Notes under the pieces: model-generated | What the model saw: the letters and a program-made list of their open reading frames with translations, nothing else | Told to the model about the DNA's origin: nothing | Databases searched by the model: none | Origin: Pisolithus tinctorius | Lineage: Eukaryota > Basidiomycota > Agaricomycetes > Boletales > Pisolithaceae | Length of the DNA: 64,000 nucleotides | Assembly (NCBI GenBank): GCA_024663395.1 | Contig: JANFAH010000009.1 | Coordinates: 1,488,001-1,552,000, forward strand | Direction of reading: 5' to 3' | Shown here: piece after piece, positions 22,941 through 35,153 of the stretch | How positions within the stretch are numbered: position 1 is the stretch's first letter | How the letters are laid out: each line of letters begins with the position of its first letter | Position numbers and translations under genes: made by a program

Positions 22941-23743
22941 TCATGCAACAACACTTTCAAAGACGTAAAACTCCGGTACCCACTGATCAGTATAATGGTG
23001 AATCGAGAGCAGGAAAATGTCGGAAATGCAAACGCGTTCGTGCTTAAGTGACCACCGTTCGTATTCAGGAGCTATGAGCTATTTTGGGGAGTATCAGCAT
23101 AAATTCTTGGGAGAAGGGGCAAAAATCTATGCCTACCTGCTTAGACTCAGCGAAACTGTGCAGAACCCCACAGACAGTCTTCGCCAGTTCCTGACGCGTG
23201 ATCGGTTTCTGTTCTGGCCCCGTGTAGAATTCAAAGCACTGCAGATCACCGTGCCTCCAACGTGCGTATCCCGGCCACTGAGAAGATTCCTGTAGGTCAG
23301 TCCTCCTGCCCGGTGTCGAAAATCCATCAAAGATGCAATACCCACCTCAAGCGAAATCTTGGTCGATCTCCATCCAAATCGCGAGAAAGGGGTATCATAC
23401 GGTTCATCTACCCGGATTGTGCCATTCAATATATCCCTAACCCGCACACCGGGCCAGCCTTTTGTGCTGAATGTAACGGGTGGACGGGTCTGGTTGGAAG
23501 TCTTGTACATTAGCGGACGTGGAACACGTATCAGCCGTCGCTGATCAGGCAGGAACCATCGTTCAGGCATTTCCTGATGCCACGAAGATGGGTGTGGAGG
23601 CGGGTTAGATGCAATAGCATGGTACTGGATGCGTGGAAGATGAGTTTAATTTTGTGGAAGAATGTGAATGACAGACATACTATCGAGGTTCCCGGACCCA
23701 CGGGATTGAGCATCAAAGAATTTGGGTTACTGGTGTAGGGCAT
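22941..23743 (-). CDS. DUF6699-like protein, copy 2
   Basis: Four exons on the minus strand, 23743..23681, 23624..23346, 23277..23137 and 23078..22941, give 206 residues. Conserved blocks: SNPPPHPSSWHQEMPERWFL at the start, PPVTFSTKGWPGVRVRDILN, WPGYARW, ITRQELAKTV and QWVPEFYVFE at the end. Exons 2 and 3 are exactly as long (279 and 141 bp) as in the neighbour at 25 kb, which shows the two arose by local duplication. An alternative acceptor 12 bp upstream of exon 3 would add four residues. DUF6699 is a fungal domain of unknown function. Confidence 0.8.
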
Positions 23744-24828
23744 GATCGCCAAGGTGCCAATAAGGACTCGAATGTGGATTGAAAGGAAACTGCTGGTCTT
23801 CGCCAATACCTACCATCAGGCTTTAAATAGCAAAGGAACAAAAGTGGCCCAACGGCAGATGGACGTTCGTGATATGCATGATATCGAGGAAATTGTGGAA
23901 AGGACAAAGCTGAGACAGGTAACGTTGTCGACCACATCCTCATTGCCAACTTACCAGGTGACGTAAAAGTTTGCAAAGACAATATTAGCTGACCTGTGGA
24001 CACCTACTTCTTTGCGCCTGGAAAAGCGTACGGTGGATTGAATTCAAATGTCCAAAGGCAACAAGAACAACGCCGAAGAGCGGCATCGTTGTACTGCGCA
24101 AACCTTCCTAGATTATGGGACATCGCCGTCAGTTCCACAGCAACGTTAATGGAAGACCTTCAGAGAATTGTTTATCGTCGTCCGGTGGGTAACTAACAAA
24201 GGACAGTCTCGGGTGTTTGGCTCACCAGCACACTACCTACGCTGGTGAAATGACTACAAGCGATGGACTCTCACCAGACGTTGCGCTGCCAGACACGTAA
24301 ATCATAGAAACTCAGCTAACAAGCATTTGTGCGGAACGTGGTCAGGAACCGGCAGAGATGCGGAGACTTGGCTAAAGGCACTCTATCGAGAAGTGGTGCT
24401 TGGGACTGCTTGGTGCCGTCACTGGACCATCTTCGGACGGCGGGGGTCAGAAACTTCGGTATAAACAATGATAAACACCTGGTGGGGAGAGTATGGAGAT
24501 CTCATCAAACGCCCACCTGTAGGAGAAAGTCAACTACGATGATGGAACTATTGAACTTTAGGGGGGTCAAATGCGTCAATATTATGCAGTGCTACATTTC
24601 AACTATAATAACTTGGCTACAGTGTGGGGGCCTAACAAAACAATGTAAGAGTACCAATAAGAAATTAAGTATAAGAAGCATCAACGTTCCAGGTCACCAA
24701 TGCGATAGCGAGAAAAGAATGTGGCTGTGATTGTGACTGAGGCCGGAGGAAGGAAAGAAGAGGGAAAAAAACAAATAAATAATTAGGAATAGTCTCGTAG
24801 CAAGCGGGAGCGGAGTAATTTCCCTGCT
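23744..24828. other. spacer between the two minus-strand DUF6699-like genes
   Basis: About 1.1 kb without a supported gene. A weak similarity to exon 3 of the flanking genes (a GGACCATCTTC match near 24424) hints at a decayed third copy, but nothing more could be aligned by eye. Confidence 0.3.
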
Positions 24829-25614
24829 TCATTCAAAGACGTAGAACTCGGGAATCCACTGAGTCCTGTAATAATGGATAGACAAAAGAACAACATCCGA
24901 TGGACGAATGCCATCCTTGAGGGACCACTTTTCGAAACCTTGAGCGATGGTGGTGTTCTGCACAAAGACGTTAGGAAACACTGGTTTGGAACATAAACAA
25001 AAGGTTTGTTCTTACCTGTGCACTGCGGTGGAAGTGTTGGAGAGTCAAGGCAACTTCCTTCGCAAGACCTTGACGGGTCATTGGACCATCTTCCCTCATG
25101 ACATCAAACCTCGCAATCTGCGGGTCATGGTAGGTTCGCCGAGCGTAGCCTGGCCACTAGATAATCCGGGCCAATACATCAATAACTACGCGGGGACCAC
25201 AAAAAAAAGAAAAGAAAACTCACTTCAAGGTTAATGACGGTCGCGCGCCAACCTAAATGTGCCAGGGGCGTGGCATTAGGATCATCAACTGTGACTTGGT
25301 TCTTCAGAAGGTCCTTGATGCGGACACCGGGCCACCCGCGTACGCTGAACGTGACGGGAGGGAAGGTCTCCATCGGCGGGCTATAATTGAGAGCACGGGG
25401 AAGATGTTCCACGCGTCGACGATCCGGAAGTACCCAATACTCTGGCATCTGGGAACGCATGATGGACGGATGGGGAGGCGGGTTGGATACGACAGAGTAA
25501 TGCTGTACGACGAGCGTTGGCTCACCTCTTTAGAACAGGGAAAGGGGAACTCACATATACCGACCCAGGCCCGCTGGGGTCCACCATCAAACTGCCGGGG
25601 TTGACGTAGGCCAT
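24829..25614 (-). CDS. DUF6699-like protein, copy 3
   Basis: Four exons, 25614..25555, 25502..25224, 25156..25016 and 24957..24829, give 202 residues with all phases closing. Blocks match copy 2: SNPPPHPSIMRSQMPEYWVL, PPVTFSVRGWPGVRIKDLL, WPGYARR, MTRQGLAKEV and QWIPEFYVFE. Identity to copy 2 is high in the proline-rich start and in the PG/WPGY blocks, lower in between. No catalytic residues are evident. Function unknown. Confidence 0.82.
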
Positions 25615-26014
25615 TCCTCAGGGAATCTATAAGATTAGAAAATACGAGATGGAATTCTAGAGAGCGCTGCTCTGAGAGATTTCAAGGGCTGCGAGGTGAT
25701 GTTCATCCTCGGTCAACAGTATCTGGTTTTATGCGTCCCATAGGATATGAACTGTCCACCGAATATTTCAGAATGTCTTTGGTGAGCTTGGGGTGGATGC
25801 GCATTGAAGCGTCAATTACGGCTAGTAACTCAAAGCGACGCATTGATAGCGGTGGGACAACAAAGCATGAAACACCAATCTGTGTAACGAGTGTCGTTTC
25901 AAAGGACAAAAAGAACTGTGGACTCAACTGTGGCCACTTGTCATTTTCTGTCATTTTGCACATGGACCACCGACGGCGCAGGAAGAGCCGAGAAAACATT
26001 CTGCAGAGACAAAA

Positions 26015-26584
26015 ATGGCGGAGCGGGGTACATTGTCCCTTGTGTTTCTTCGCCACTCGGTAAAGCGCGCGCTATTGCTTGGTCCTCTAAGTACCCGCAT
26101 TGACGAAAAACGACAAAGCGCCTTTGTGTGTCAAAGCGTGGAAACCCCGTCGGGCGACCCTGTGGAAATCGGGAAATGCACAGGAGGATGTACTCTAGCT
26201 TGTGACCTGCGAAGGGTATTTGCTGTCAACGAGGGGAATGCTACTGTTCCAATTCGCCAATCGCTAGGCCTCCAGCTAGCTGGTGGCGGTGGTTCAGAAA
26301 ATCAACTCGGAGAATGCCCACCGGCAAGAATTCCATCGAATTTCAATAAAGTTTTCGTCGAAGTCTGTTTCATTGTTGGTAACGAGACTTTCGTCCCCTT
26401 CACAGTCAAATTAACGGTCCGAGGCAATGAAAATGAAATGGAACAAGTCCTTTCAGCTGACCATCGATCGACCTGCGTCAACTTGCCTTTTGTGGAAATA
26501 GCAGGGATAATCGGGGCCCTGCCTACGCTCAAAATTGACGGCGTGACGCTTGAGATACGACTTTGTGGCTCACGAAAGATATAA
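26015..26584 (+). CDS. hypothetical protein (intronless ORF)
   Basis: An open frame of 189 codons, too long to be likely by chance. No family recognised. It has six cysteines in the first half (for example KCTGGCTLAC) and a C-terminal half with alternating hydrophobic residues suggestive of beta strands (VFVEVCFIVGNETFVPFTVK). No signal peptide. No strong promoter motif seen. Confidence 0.35.
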   Translation: MAERGTLSLVFLRHSVKRALLLGPLSTRIDEKRQSAFVCQSVETPSGDPVEIGKCTGGCTLACDLRRVFAVNEGNATVPIRQSLGLQLAGGGGSENQLGECPPARIPSNFNKVFVEVCFIVGNETFVPFTVKLTVRGNENEMEQVLSADHRSTCVNLPFVEIAGIIGALPTLKIDGVTLEIRLCGSRKI

Positions 26585-27479
26585 AGAGAGCGTGTCCCTC
26601 GAACGCCCACATAGGTAGCGTTGAGCGCTGTAACAGTGCGACTAGCTCGGAGAGGGTGGCGCCAATACTGAATGAGAGCCGTGAATTACATGATATGTGC
26701 GCACCTCCGTCGTGTAGTGGATGATAATAATTCGATTGGAATGAAGTCACGTTAGTTGTCGAGTTTGAACCGATACAACTCCAATTAGGTCTCCCCTCGT
26801 TCAATCACTGGGAGTCTGAGACTGCAAGAAAGTTAGGGCAGCCCCGCTGATACGAGCTCTAGCAGTAGCATGAACTTTACACTAGTCAGAAAGACACTGC
26901 ATATGTATGGCAGTACACAACGCCAAAGTCCCAGCGTCCACTGTGCTAATCATCGTTTCATCTTCTCCCCTTGGCTTTCTGAAGTTATCCTATGGGTATC
27001 TTATCACCACTGCATGCGCCGCTATTATCATTGTGCTACTCATGCAAGGGATTGATCCACCGGCTTTCCTCCCAGCTGCTGAAGATGAGGCCACACGAGA
27101 ACGATTATCTTCCGTCGAGTCTTTGGTTTGCCTAGGGGAGACTAAGGCCACACCTATCTTAATTTACATTGGCAGTCTCGTCTCGTCGTCGCTATTGTAC
27201 TCATCATTAGGAAAACAGGGGAACGTAGCAGTTAACTATGCAGGTTAATCGTGACGTCATAACACATTCATCCATATCGAAAGTCACGTCGTGTTATACT
27301 AATACAAGTCACTCTTAAGTGACGTAATGGACGAGAGTAATCCGCCCAGAGCAGTCAATTACATCCCCGTACACTTTAACATCACGGTGCGATTACAATC
27401 GTAGGATGAGGACAAAGCACAGAAGCGGAAAGTGGGTATAAGCGAGACTAGATCTGGAGGCAACAGTAGTGGGAAACAT
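26585..27479. other. intergenic, no gene supported
   Basis: A 113-codon frame at 26907-27248 has hydrophobic stretches but no supporting splice pattern or family; not called. Confidence 0.3.
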
Positions 27480-29554
27480 TCAAACACTGAATGCCTTCTC
27501 CTCTCCGATCTCCCGTATTGACGCCGGGCGATCATTCCTATCGTCATCCACGATAGCATCATCGTGGCCACCACCTTCCTCGAATGCAGCTTTATGCTTC
27601 TCGAAGTGAGCGGCGTGGTTTTCAGGTCCCACAATAGTAGTAATAACCACATAGGCAGCGACGACGCCGATCAAGATACCCTGGACAGTCGCATAATCAT
27701 CAACGACTTCTGGCGTTCCGTTCTTGATGATGGTGGTCTTGATATGGGCTCCAGCAGCTGTGACGCACATAAGTATCTAATTCCGGTTTGAGAATGAGAC
27801 AAAGAGTGCGTACTTGCTTCAATTTGCGCCGATGCCGAGGACACCATCTGTTATGGAATCGTGTAAGTATCAGCGAACACAAAGTAGAAAAAGAGAGGTC
27901 GGACGCACATTACCGAGTTGGTAGGCAACTCCTGGGAAGGTTGCTCGGAACGCGGGTGGGGACATCTCAGCGAGTTGGATCGGAATCTGAGCACAATAAG
28001 TCCGGGCGTGCGGTGAAAATAGGATGGAATTACTTACAACACCCCACGCGCCTTGCACACCAAACTGGATCCAGAAAGCGCCAGCAGACAAGGCTGAGAA
28101 TGATGAAGGAAGGATCCAGAGAGGGATAAACGCTACAAGAGTACAAGGGAGTGTTAACTTCAATGCAATGGAATACAAGTGTGACACATGCCTCCGACAA
28201 GTAAGACGCAGATGATGATCGTAAGTCGACGGCCGATGTACTGACTACCCCAACCTGCAATGGCACCGCCACTGTATATTATAAAAATGCGGTCAATCTT
28301 CGCTACAAATGATTGGCCATAAACATACGCTATAGCACCCTAGAGAGAAGTTGCGATTAGAATAGAGATAAAGGCATAGCAAATGGACGCACGCAGTTAC
28401 CGATTATGGTTGCGATGGTAGCATCGTGCGAAGAGAAGCCTTTTGTCGTTTCGAGGTATGTAGGATAGAGGTCCTGTGGTGGATAGATCAGAACGAGATA
28501 TTTTACAAGCAATGGACTACGACTTACTTGTGAACCATGCGACAAGAAGTTGAAACCTTAAAGCGTCAGATGCATCAGACGCGTAATGAGGCGTGGGAGT
28601 AACTTAAATACGCACCAGTCATAAGGATGACAGCGTAAATGCACAGCTTCCAGTGGATTTTCAACATTTCTTTGGTCTCGTGGATGAACACCTTGGTCTT
28701 CGAGGCAGTACTGGTACCTCTCTCTTTTTCGAGTTCTTTGGCTCTGATGAAGACCTCGGACTCGGGGACAAGCGAGCGAATGACAGCAGCGAAGAACGAA
28801 AAACAAGCGCCGAAATAGAAGAGGGTGCGCCAGCCATGATGAGCAACGATGGTGAGGTTGATGACGGCAGCAAGGAGGTAGCCCACTGCGTATCCTTGCT
28901 GGAGTACGCCGCTGGCGAGACCGCGGAGCTCAACAGGAAGGTTTTCGAGGGCATTGGAAGACGAGAGACCCCAGATGCCACCCATGGCGATACCAAACAA
29001 GGAGCGGACAGCCAGGAATTGAGAGAAAGTATTAACGAACCCAGTTCCGAGTTCGAGCACGCAACAGATAATGAGGTTGATGACCAGGGGCCATTTACGA
29101 CCGAATCGATCGGAGAGGATACCAAAGATCACCTTGAGGACAATTAAGATAAACGAAGGGAAAAACGGACACTAGAGCAGATACGTACAGCACCAACGGA
29201 CCGAAAGAGCAGGGTGAGGGTGATGGCGGTGGTCTATAAAGGGGAATCGGGAGGAGTAAATAAATGGGATCCATACAACTCACGATTGACTGCGAGGTTT
29301 TTCCGAATTGCGTCTCGAGGGCAGAGACAGTGAGTGACACGCTGAAGAAATCAAGGGCGTCACAGGTCCATGCCAACCAGCTATAGAATAGAGTTATCTT
29401 AGATGCAGCTGTCAAACAGCTGAGGGACAGAACCTCACCCTGACCAAAATTGGGCCCACTGAACCCAAGTGAGGCTTGCCATGGCAGGGACAATGCCAGA
29501 ATTGTCAGTATTCCCCCTACGTGGGAGGAGGTTCTTTATGAAGTACGGCGCCAT
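27480..29554 (-). CDS. Jen1-type carboxylate MFS transporter, copy 1
   Basis: Twelve exons on the minus strand: 29554..29439, 29380..29284, 29233..29189, 29132..28616, 28556..28528, 28473..28393, 28339..28329, 28271..28192, 28132..28038, 27986..27909, 27847..27814 and 27757..27480, giving 486 residues. Family marks: WLAWTCDALDFFSVSLTV in the first helix, LSDRFGRKWPL (MFS motif between TM2 and TM3), HGSQDLYPTYL, and a hydrophilic C-tail (FEKHKAAFEEGGG). Such carriers import lactate, pyruvate or other monocarboxylates with protons at the plasma membrane. Exon 7 is only 11 nt. Intron 28191..28133 starts with GC. Adjacent to a second copy in the same orientation. Confidence 0.88.
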
Positions 29555-30807
29555 GGCTGAGATCCAGAAGCGTGGACAACGCTGCAGTTAGACAGTGGAG
29601 AGGGTATAATGGCAGGCGAAGAAAGAGCGCCTAACCTTTGAGAATGATGCCGAGAGCGTTAAATACTTGCTCGATTCCGGAGGTAATGAAGGAAAGATGA
29701 CCCTCGCAATCTGCAAATGACCAGGTACGGTGCACGCAGGGAGAAAAAGCAATAATTGGAGCCTGTCTGACAGAACCGCGTGTCAAGAAGTTGCTGCCCT
29801 GACCGGTTGCAATATAGTTCACGGACTCACCAATCCTAATCAAGCGTGACGAAAAAAGACAGCTCACCCTACGTCAATATCGTGAAATGGTATGGTTAAC
29901 ATACTGCCGGAAAGATCGTCCTAGGGGATGTTAGGAGAGATACGACTGACGTCACCTAAGATTCTAGGAGGCCGACGCCGGGGATTCAGAAAACGCCTGA
30001 GACTGGGGCTTCTCCAGCGTTCCTGCGTGGAACTCGGATCGACAGAAAGAGGCTGACTGTAGCGGTCCACTAGTCCCAGCCCCGCATTGGCATTTCCCCG
30101 ACCCATTCCAGCCTATTCCCCAGAAACTTCATACGGCTTTCACTCGAATGTCAAACGTTAATGTGTTGTTTCAGGAGCACGAGACCGCTGGCGGAGTCAG
30201 TTGACGTGGAGGTGTCCAATGAACTTAGTGAGCGCAGACGGTGCTCCATGATGCTTCATCAGCCATTGCTTGACCCGTCCTCGTCCCCATCAGCCCTCAT
30301 CTTGCCACATCCGCAGTTGCATCATCATGCCAGGGCGCCCCATCCGGAGGAAGTTGCCCCATCAACTCCTATCAGATACTCAATCAACCCAACTGAATGA
30401 TAAGTGTTAGTCCGAATTTCCATTTGATCCTTGTTTCCTTTTCCTTCGCATTGTCTCAGTGACTCAGTCTCGTCACAGGTGCGGCCTCGCGACAGTGCCG
30501 ATCATACCTCTCCCCGCATTTTTGCGCTTTAAGGTTTCCCTTTAACTCACCATGTTCCACTACTATCGTAGCAATAAACTATTGCACTCACACAGAACGC
30601 TGAAGAGAAACCAGGCAAGTCTTCGTCATTCCTCATGTTATAATACATCCCTTACATTCAACAGTCGCTTTGCCCATAATACGTTCCAGGCGATAGTCTT
30701 TACCGTTCCACCTTCCCCCAACTGAGAAGCACCCTTCTGTGCCCCATGCACAGATTCGCTACCCGCGATACCAGGGAGACGGCCAGCGCGAACGATCGAC
30801 GATTCCC
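29555..30807. other. spacer between the two MFS transporter genes
   Basis: About 1.25 kb that must contain the promoter of copy 1 and the 3' UTR of copy 2. A 79-codon proline/histidine-rich frame at 30161-30400 has no support. Confidence 0.35.
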
Positions 30808-33298
30808 TCATACGACCTCATCGTCGTCCTTTCCCTCCAGCTCGCGTATCGAACGGGGCTTTCCCATTCCGACGTTTTGCATTTCGTCCGCACCAGCACC
30901 ACCTTCGAATGCCGTTTTGGCACTCTCGAAATGCGTGCCGTGGTTCCTATCCGAAATCATCATCTAAGTTTCCCGGAGCATCGCTAACTAACAAAAGAGA
31001 CACACTCAGGCCCGAGGATAGTGACAATGATTAGATAGGCAGCAACGACGCCAATGAGGATGCCTTGCACCTATTATTGCGCGCAATCAGTGAGTCGATC
31101 TGCACTTGAAGAATCACTAAGTCCCCAGGAGACGCACCGTAGCATAGTCGGGCACGTTCTTGGTCACCCCGCCCACAGTAATTGTCGTTCTAATGTTGCT
31201 TCCACCGACTGTTCGTTGTACCGCCATTTGTCAGTCGATGACGGGGAACACGTGACCGCCAGCGTGTAGCGGGGCGAGAGACAACAGAGTCCGACAACGC
31301 GAAAAATTCCCCCGATCATCGCGCCCAAATGCAACAGCGTGCATAGCAAATGCGTTTCATATTACGAAGGCAACAGTGAAGAATCGCGATGGTCAGTATG
31401 GAACGTCTTATCTTTCCGGATACGATCACAAGTGACTAGTGACTCACCGGCTTCGATTTGTGCAGATGCCGCGGAAATCATCTGACGAACCGGTTCGTTG
31501 AGAGATTTGAAATGGAAAAAAGACAAGGCATACGTTTCCAAGCTGGTACGCGACACCCGGGAATGTAGCACGGAATGCCGGAGGTGACATCTCTGCGAGT
31601 TGAATGGGGACCTAAGTTTACGTTGGTAAGCAGACGTCCCTTGGTCCTGAGTGCGGGAGGAAACTCACGACGCCCCAGGCACCTTGAACACCAACTTGCA
31701 GGAAGAACGCCCCAGCTGCAAGGGCCGAGAATGACGTAGGGAGGATCCAGAGCGGGATGAACGCGCCAACCAAGAGGATGAAGATTCTACAAAGGGACTG
31801 GTGAGCCGGCCTGCTCGTATAAGGGATCGACTTACACGATAGTCAACCGGCGGCCAATGTACTGACTTGCCCAACCTGCGATAGCGCCACCACTGTCGTT
31901 GTACGCATGTCCCCGTCAGTATGTGGTTGCCCGACCCGAGCGCCAGCAGAATTCAGAATGGGAAGATGCTCACGAAATCGCACCCTATTAATTACTCTGC
32001 AGGTAAGTTCTCTGTTCATCCCGGCCAGGGAATCCAAAGAAAGGCACGTACGCAATTTGAGATCATGGTGGCAACTGTGGCAGAATGGGTGGAGAAACCT
32101 TTGGACGTTTCGAGATAGGTCGGGTAGAGATCCTGTCATCCCCCCAAGATGGGTGTTAGTGCCTGTCTTTCCCATCGATCAAATTGCGGGGTTGCGAGGA
32201 AGCCGCGCGAAGCGAAGAAAGTACCACCGTACCTGCGAACCATGGGACAAGAAGTTGAAACCTAAAAGCGGTGACACGACCTCGTCAGTTCCGCTTCTTT
32301 TTATTCGAGGAGGACAGCCGCAGAAGACGACATACCGGTCATTAGAAGGATGGCGTAGATGCAGAGTTTCCAGTGCGCTTTGAGCATAGCCTTCGTCTCT
32401 TTGATGAAGATCTTGGTCTTATCACCCGTTGCGTGGCCACCGTTTATTTTTTCAAGGGCTTTCGCGCGGAGGAAGACTGCACTCTCGGGTGTGAGTGCGC
32501 GCAGGATGGCCGTAGAGGATGACAGGCACGCTGCAGCGTAGAAGAGTGCACGCCATCCGTGCGAGGTATGGGGGATAACGGTGAGATTGACCATAGAAGC
32601 AAGGAGGTAGCCACATGCATAACCCTGTTGAACGATACCTGAACCGAGACCACGCAGCTCTACTGGCAGATTCTCCAGTGCTGTGGAGGCGGCGAGACCC
32701 CAAATACCACCCATGGCAACACCGAAGAGAGCACGGGCGGCCAGGAATTGGGGGAAAGTCTTCACGAAACTGGTTCCAATCTCAATCGAGCAGACGATGA
32801 CCAAATTTGCGAAAAGGGGCCATTTGCGACCGAAGCGATCCGACAGAATACCGAAGACCACCTATATGCAAACACGGGACAAACTCGATTAGCACAGGCT
32901 GAGGATGTGAGAGATGCTTGGATCGGGCGTACTGCACCGAGTGACCTGAAGAGGAGAGTCAACGTGATGGCGGTAGTCTGATTAACGATAAGTTCCCAGG
33001 AAGCACGCCCCGAGGTATTCATTCACTCACGATTTGCCCTGGTTTCTTGTCAAAATCTTCAGCCAAGGTATTAACAGAAAGCGCGACGCAGAAGAAATCG
33101 AAGGCGTCGCATGTCCAGGCCAACCAACTAGGCGAGTAACATTGAATGCTTCCTTTGACAAGTAGCAGATGTCGGTGCCTACCCAGTAACGAATTGTAAC
33201 AGTTGTATGAATGTCAAACTTCTGAGAGCGCGCAAAGTGCCACCATTATTGCGTTTCTCCCTGCGGGGAATAAGACTTCGGAGGAACCTCAGTGCCAT
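30808..33298 (-). CDS. Jen1-type carboxylate MFS transporter, copy 2
   Basis: Fourteen exons on the minus strand: 33298..33183, 33127..33031, 32977..32933, 32861..32336, 32261..32233, 32132..32052, 31984..31974, 31892..31836, 31786..31669, 31611..31534, 31481..31448, 31208..31138, 31070..31006 and 30946..30808, giving 488 residues. Motifs match copy 1 (WLAWTCDAFDFF, LSDRFGRKWPL, HGSQ/DLYPTYL). Eight exons have the same length as in copy 1, including the 11-nt exon 7. The 3' half differs: copy 2 has introns within the last coding exon of copy 1 and lacks the GC-AG intron. Likely a tandem duplicate with separate substrate or regulation; same probable role. Confidence 0.88.
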
Positions 33299-34707
33299 GG
33301 AGCAGCTGAAGATGCAAGCTTCCAGGGATCTGGACGACTGCCAGAGGGAGGGGAGATATCATATCAGGAGTTTTATAGGTGATTGGCCAATGCGGGGTTT
33401 ACCGAACTGATCTTGCCGGACGAAGGACCGTCTCTGCAAATGTTGCAGACACATCGATCAACCAATATGCAAACAACGTGGTGCGTATGCTACACGTTGT
33501 CAAATTTCTTTGCGAGCCACATACACAGGCTAGTAACAAGTCATCACCACAAACGGCTAACCCGAGTAGAAGGACAGAATATACTCGATCACTAGTTTGG
33601 GCCCAAAGGCATGCCAGCACGCCTGTTTTTCCCTCCATGGAAAATGAGGATGAAAAACAATTTGTGTAGTTGATTTCGTTCGGTAAGCTCCACATCGTAA
33701 AGTGGGCGTTTGATGCGCTGGGACCTAACTTATCGGCGCGCATTGGCATCTGGAGTGCTCTTCTCTACTTCGAACCCTAGCGTGTCAAGCGATATGAATG
33801 AACTCCAGGCTTCCCGCAACAGCCCGCACCACTCGGCACCATGACACTTCTCCAGGGAGTGCTTCGGTATCGCTTCCGATGTTGCGATAGTGACCGCAGA
33901 GTGGGCTCCCTGAATTTTATCATATACGTCCGTCCTTCGTATGGCTGATTGTTGTTCAGTGCATCCCTAATAATAATACAGAGAAGTCTAGACTCCAGAA
34001 TCGTATCTGATGCGCCCCATGTAACCTCGCATGGAGTCCCAAATCTTCAATCCGAGTCTCGTGTATCCGTCATGATAGGTAGATAATTAATGCGTGCGAG
34101 GATAACGTGTCGCGGTTGCTTTCGTTCCAATGATTTGTCACAGAACAAACTGATCCGTGGAAGCCTTGGTTTGAAAAGCACGGGCTGGCACGGGACACCT
34201 CGCTTCCAACTCTGTTCCGAGTTACACCTGGGCTACCGCTTATACATACTCGCTAGATCGGATGCTATCATATCATATGTCCAATATTGAGGATACGGTT
34301 ATCCACCGGGAAATGTACCAGTGGCGGTGCCCCGGCGCCGGAGCTGCCTTCCTTCTTTTAGGTATGTCGGGGAATTCCGGAGGAGTCCGCCTGGTAGTAC
34401 ACACTAATAGCTATTAGCTAGATAACCAACATATGTAGCTTGTTTGGACGTGGGACGGAATGTGCACTGAGCTAATGAATGATTAGTGAGGCTTCCAGCA
34501 GGCATGGAGAGCCTGAAATTGGTGTGGAAGAGGCTGAACAAGTTGTAAAGTAGCGTAAAGTGAGCTAAGTGACGGATAATGAAAGAGTGTAGCCACTCTT
34601 CGTCCTCGTCTGCCTTCCCCTCCTCCACCATCTCGTCCATATCCTCTCTATACTACCAGGGATCTTGGTCAAGGTAGGTGGTATATACAGGTGTCTGCAT
34701 GCTACCG
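33299..34707. other. intergenic, upstream of the MFS gene and left of the copia insertion
   Basis: About 1.4 kb. I see no supported gene or repeat here. Confidence 0.35.
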
Positions 34708-34712
34708 GCAGT
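34708..34712. repeat. 5-bp target site duplication (GCAGT), left copy
   Basis: GCAGT directly precedes the 5' LTR and recurs at 58191-58195 right after the 3' LTR, as expected for copia integration. Confidence 0.85.
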
Positions 34713-34928
34713 TGTTGGTATCAACGGTCACGTGCTAGGCGCGGTTGTACTTATAGAGTTGTTTACGTTAGTTTACACCTCAGCGCTTGTGTCTACGACG
34801 CTGAGGTGGGTACGGTAACCCCTGAGGACACGCGTGTATACTTACCTCCTGTAGCGTGTCCCATCAGGTATTGTTAATGACAGTGCTTGTGTCTACGACG
34901 CTGAGCATGTCCCATCAGTTTTACAACA
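34713..34928 (+). repeat. copia 5' LTR
   Basis: 216 bp, differing from the 3' LTR at two positions only, both C/T or G/A changes in a CpG. Inside it, a CAGCGCTTGTGTCTACGACG motif with flanking complementary ends (TCAGCG ... CGCTGA) occurs twice and can form hairpins. Confidence 0.93.
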
Positions 34929-34940
34929 GGTTATGAGCCC
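34929..34940 (+). other. copia primer-binding site (half initiator tRNA-Met type)
   Basis: GGTTATGAGCCC immediately after the LTR is complementary to the anticodon stem-loop of an initiator tRNA-Met (GGGCTCATAACC), the site used by copia elements primed with a tRNA half-molecule. Confidence 0.6.
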
Positions 34941-35153
34941 TTTTCAACACTGATTCTGACACGACTCGTCCATCCGCATATAGGCGCATACATACACTTT
35001 TAACGCATGTCTTCGCTACCCCTGGCTGCTCCAGATGTTGCTTTTGTCATGGGCAAGTTTGATCATATCCCTGAGTTAACAGATGCCTCTACCTTCTTTG
35101 CCTGGAAGATGCAGGTGCTTCTGGCCTTAGACCATGAGGGCATGTATAGTCAT

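Noticed and set aside
23130..23170. Suspected one-base deletion in DUF6699-like copy 2
   Set aside because: Rechecking both strands' frames showed the base is present and exon 3 is fully in frame.
24330..24480. Possible third minus-strand DUF6699 remnant between copies 2 and 3
   Set aside because: Only a single 11-12 base match to exon 3; not enough to call.
26907..27248. 113-codon frame with hydrophobic segments
   Set aside because: No homology, no splice support, and frequent stops in neighbouring frames; chance is likely.
28653..29147. 164-codon plus-strand open frame
   Set aside because: Exactly antisense to the large exon of the first MFS transporter, whose family identity is certain.
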